Part shown: positions 5,320 through 7,152 of the stretch, one piece after another
Layout: each line of letters starts with the position of its first letter
Numbering within the stretch: the first letter of the stretch is position 1
Assembly: GCA_018369015.1 (NCBI GenBank)
Contig: JAGZDD010000191.1
Span: forward strand, 1 to 7,152
DNA from: Clostridiales bacterium
GTDB taxonomy: Bacteria; Bacillota; Clostridia; Lachnospirales; Lachnospiraceae
Reading direction: 5' to 3'
Length of the DNA stretch: 7,152 bases
Notes under the pieces: generated by a model
Told to the model about the DNA's origin: nothing
What the model saw: only the letters and a program-made list of their open reading frames with translations
Database searches by the model: none
Program-made: the position numbers and the translations under genes

Positions 5320-6879
5320 ATGATCACTGTTTATACGCAGGTTTATAATACGCCCAGAAATTATCTGGTGAAATGCCTGGAAAGCGTTTTAAATCAGACT
5401 TATACGGATTTTGAATACCTTTTAGCGGATAATGGCTCGACAGACGGCAGCTATGAGATTTTAAAACAGTATGCCCTGAAAGATAAAAGAATACGGTTAT
5501 TTCATTTTGATACAAATAACCCGTATGGCCGCTGGGAGGAAATCAAAGAACATATTTGCGGAGATTACATAAGTGTTGTAGATTCCGATGATTGGGTTGA
5601 TCCGGACTACCTTAAGCAGCTTTGCAGCTTTGCCGAAATAAATGATTTAGACATCGCCTGTGCCAGCGCAGTATTTCATCAAATGGATTCGGGAAAAAAA
5701 TCGCTCCGCCGGGTGAACGCGGATTTTATTGTTCCAAGGGAAAGCTATGGGGAGTTTTTTCCATACTATCATGTTTTTTTCCGGACAAACTGGGGAAAAC
5801 TCATAAAAAGTGCGATTGTCAGAGAAATCGATATAGCGAATTTTCCATGCCTGTCCTATGGGGCGGATACGCTGTTTTCCTTTGGAGCGATACGTAAGGC
5901 AAAGCGGTTCGGGATTACTTCTATGCTTTTATATAATTACAGGGTGCGATCGGATTCCCTGTCATACCACTATAACAAGCTCCGCTTTCAATCCGATCTT
6001 TACCTTTATGAGGACGCCAAAAAATTTTTGCTGGAAGTTGGCGGGCTTACCTTGTTCAATGAAAATTTTATTTATAAAGTGTTTGCCAACGCCCTTTTGG
6101 ATACCGTCAATGTTATCAAACACTCAGACCTGGAAAGCGATGAAAAGATGAGTGCGTATTGGGAGATTGCCGGGAATCCGGTAACTATGGCCTGCTATAA
6201 AATCAATGACGAGCAATGCCGTTTCAGCCGGAAAATGCTTTTGCAGGAAATATTAGAACTAGGGAATCAGAGACTAGGAACCGGGGCTTTGGCGTTAGAG
6301 CCTGAAGTTGCGGGATCTGAGCCTGAGGCGTCAGACTTGCATACTCAGGAGCTATTTAAAAAGTCACTGCAATATTTGTGTCCTCATTGCACTCCGGCTA
6401 TATCAGCGGCGGATGACGCTGTGCTTGGCGACGCCCGGCTGCATGCTGCATTTTTGGAGGATGAGCGCAATATGCTGGCGGATCGGCTGCTTGATATGTT
6501 TGATATAAAAGCCCCGCATTGCGAAAAAAATGAAATTTTAGGCCAAATGCTTCAAAGCCTGGCTTATGAAAATTGTTTCCTGTTCCAGATCGGCAGTATT
6601 GATTTTATGATCAGCTACAAGGCGATTTATTCCGATGTTTTTAAGGGAAAGCTAGAGGACGCCCTGGATAAAATGAGCGGCCTGCTTCTGGAAGAACAAG
6701 TAAAGCAGGAAGAAAAGACTTTTTTGGAGCTTTACATCAATTTAGCGGCAAAACAGGAGCTGCCGGATGCCTTTGTTTTAGGAAAGATTCTTATGTCGAA
6801 GCTCTATTTGCGGTGCGGGGAAGAAGATGAGTACCGTAAAATCATGGCTGAGCTTAACGACATGGGAATTTATGCTTAA
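5320..6879 (+). CDS. GT2-family glycosyltransferase with long helical C-terminal extension
   Basis: A 519-residue glycosyltransferase. Residues 1 to about 240 are a GT-A catalytic domain: a first strand ITVYTQVYNTP, SVLNQTYTDFEYLLADNGSTDGS (22-44), the metal and nucleotide-sugar motif DSDDW (88-92), VDPDYL, a GADTLFSFGAI acidic motif and a YNYRVRSDSLSYH segment typical of the family. Residues about 315-340 are an Ala/Glu/Pro-rich linker. The remaining part is predicted helical and ends in AFVLGKILMSKLYLRCGEEDEYRKIMAEL, which resembles a tetratricopeptide-type helix pair; no second catalytic motif is seen. No signal peptide or membrane segment is evident, so a cytoplasmic role is likely. AAGGAAG at 5308-5314 supports the start. 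It is paralogous in the catalytic domain to the glycosyltransferase at the window start and is the last gene of the visible operon. Donor and acceptor sugars are unknown. Confidence 0.93.
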   Translation: MITVYTQVYNTPRNYLVKCLESVLNQTYTDFEYLLADNGSTDGSYEILKQYALKDKRIRLFHFDTNNPYGRWEEIKEHICGDYISVVDSDDWVDPDYLKQLCSFAEINDLDIACASAVFHQMDSGKKSLRRVNADFIVPRESYGEFFPYYHVFFRTNWGKLIKSAIVREIDIANFPCLSYGADTLFSFGAIRKAKRFGITSMLLYNYRVRSDSLSYHYNKLRFQSDLYLYEDAKKFLLEVGGLTLFNENFIYKVFANALLDTVNVIKHSDLESDEKMSAYWEIAGNPVTMACYKINDEQCRFSRKMLLQEILELGNQRLGTGALALEPEVAGSEPEASDLHTQELFKKSLQYLCPHCTPAISAADDAVLGDARLHAAFLEDERNMLADRLLDMFDIKAPHCEKNEILGQMLQSLAYENCFLFQIGSIDFMISYKAIYSDVFKGKLEDALDKMSGLLLEEQVKQEEKTFLELYINLAAKQELPDAFVLGKILMSKLYLRCGEEDEYRKIMAELNDMGIYA

Positions 6880-6921
6880 AAATTTTTTTTATGGGAATAC
6901 TAATCTTAAATTACTATGAAA

Positions 6922-6983
6922 GTTATCAAGTGGGCAGACGCAGGGGCAAATTTATTTGACCCTGTGTATGCACATTTGATAAC
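6922..6983. repeat. 62-base imperfect palindrome downstream of the operon
   Basis: GTTATCAA at 6922-6929 pairs perfectly with TTGATAAC at 6976-6983, GTG at 6930-6932 with CAC at 6971-6973, and an inner hairpin at 6938-6967 has 13 pairs (one G-T wobble), one G-A mismatch and a 4-base loop. Small bulges separate the blocks. The 3' arm runs directly into the 11-bp stem of the next structured element, sharing C6983. No T-run follows it on either strand, so a simple intrinsic terminator is not supported. It could be the first helix of a larger RNA, a processing signal, or the end of a small mobile or palindromic repeat. The 42 bases before it (6880-6921) are AT-rich and hold no gene. Confidence 0.75.
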
Positions 6984-7000
6984 CCCAAGGTATGAGGACG

Positions 7001-7051
7001 GTTGCTGCGTGCCAGTGGCACGCGTCTAGCAACGACCGGAGCGAAGCGTAG
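7001..7051 (+). repeat. Hairpin-plus-linker repeat, copy 1
   Basis: GTTGCT (7001-7006) pairs with AGCAAC (7028-7033) and GCGTGCC (7007-7013) with GGCACGC (7017-7023); the loop is AGT and a 4-base bulge GTCT lies on the 3' side. The linker GACCGGAGCGAAGCGTAG follows at 7034-7051. Copy 2 starts exactly 100 bases later with the same helix lengths, loop size and bulge. Confidence 0.85.
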
Positions 7052-7100
7052 ACCTGCTGCAAGCAGCGGAAAGTCCGAATACCTTGGGGCAGGATTGCGG

Positions 7101-7152
7101 GGTGCTAAGCGCCAGCGGCGCTTGTTAAGCACCGACCGGAGCGGCAGCGTAG
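7101..7152 (+). repeat. Hairpin-plus-linker repeat, copy 2
   Basis: GGTGCT (7101-7106) pairs with AGCACC (7128-7133) and AAGCGCC (7107-7113) with GGCGCTT (7117-7123); the loop is AGC and the bulge GTTA. The linker (7134-7152) is GACCGGAGCGGCAGCGTAG, one base longer than copy 1. Compared with copy 1, four of the thirteen base pairs differ and every one is changed on both sides, so pairing is kept. Sequence after the linker is outside the window. Confidence 0.85.

Larger units (their letters stand above)
6983..7152 (+). ncRNA. Candidate structured RNA or structured repeat, class unknown, cut by the window end
   Basis: The 11 bases at 6983-6993 pair perfectly with 7079-7089. Next inside, G6994-A6995 faces G7077-A7078, a tandem sheared-GA arrangement, and then GGAC (6996-6999) pairs with GTCC (7073-7076). 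Within this stem sit hairpin A (7001-7033), an 18-19 base linker of the GACCGGAGCG...AGCGTAG type, and hairpin B (7053-7069, CC-T-GCTG-CAAG-CAGC-GG with one bulged T). A second copy of hairpin A plus linker starts at 7101 and runs into the window edge. The G-A mismatches fit a functional + strand transcript; on the other strand they would be unfavourable C-T oppositions. GC content is about 64% over 7001-7152 against an AT-rich spacer just upstream. No known riboswitch, tRNA or rRNA signature is recognised. It could be read by transcription running on from the operon. A DNA-level role, such as a recombination or insertion site, remains possible. Confidence 0.6.

Noticed and set aside
6880..6890. 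A5T8 stretch right after the last stop as an intrinsic terminator
   Set aside because: There is no GC-rich hairpin before the T-run, so it does not meet the usual terminator form; transcription end here is undecided.
6938..6967. Inner 13-bp hairpin as a transcription terminator
   Set aside because: Neither strand shows a T-run after the hairpin; it is better explained as part of the 62-base palindrome.
6926..7132. 68-codon minus-strand open frame downstream of the operon
   Set aside because: It runs through the palindrome and both hairpin repeats, so its residues are explained by the structured repeat; no domain is recognisable.
6983..7152. CRISPR array
   Set aside because: Only two copies are visible, each is a long hairpin with compensated variation, and the intervening sequence is itself folded; there are no cas genes or uniform short repeats.

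Overview
The window looks like part of a surface-glycan or glycoprotein-decoration operon from an anaerobic, low-to-mid GC Firmicute. I would guess a gut Clostridia/Lachnospiraceae-type genome. The grounds are AGGAGG-like ribosome binding sites, tightly packed co-directional genes, several oxygen-sensitive Fe-S enzymes and a base composition in the mid-40s % GC by eye. The species cannot be named from sequence alone.

Layout, all on the + strand: (1) the 3' part of a family 2 glycosyltransferase (GT2), cut by the window edge; (2) a radical SAM protein with a twitch/SPASM-like C-terminus; (3) an FkbM-type methyltransferase gene whose reading frame is broken at a run of eight G (1981-1988), leaving a 5' fragment (1741-2004) and a 3' fragment (2001-2876); (4) an aldo/keto reductase-like protein with two 4Fe-4S motifs and an extra C-terminal domain; (5) a second radical SAM protein, paralogous to the first; (6) a second, longer GT2 glycosyltransferase. 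Gaps between genes are about 1-30 bases or overlaps, and I see no internal promoter or terminator, so 1-6 read as one transcript.

The order GT2 - radical SAM - FkbM - AKR/ferredoxin - radical SAM - GT2 suggests one pathway in which a glycan or glycan-bearing protein is built by the transferases, chemically altered by radical and redox chemistry, and O-methylated. The substrate is not visible. The FkbM N-terminus and the AKR C-terminus appear to carry the same small Rossmann-like module. The G8 tract would make the methyltransferase switchable if the tract length varies; a ninth G restores a GxGxxG motif and one continuous protein of about 378 residues.

After the last stop codon (6879) there is no convincing protein gene. 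An AT-rich spacer (6880-6921) leads into a 62-base imperfect palindrome (6922-6983). This abuts a GC-rich (about 64%) element to the window end. The element holds an 11-bp closing stem, tandem G-A mismatches, a branched interior and two copies, exactly 100 bases apart, of a 13-bp bulged hairpin that differ at four base pairs, all compensated. This is strong internal evidence for a structured RNA or structured repeat family that I cannot assign to a known class. It continues past the window edge.
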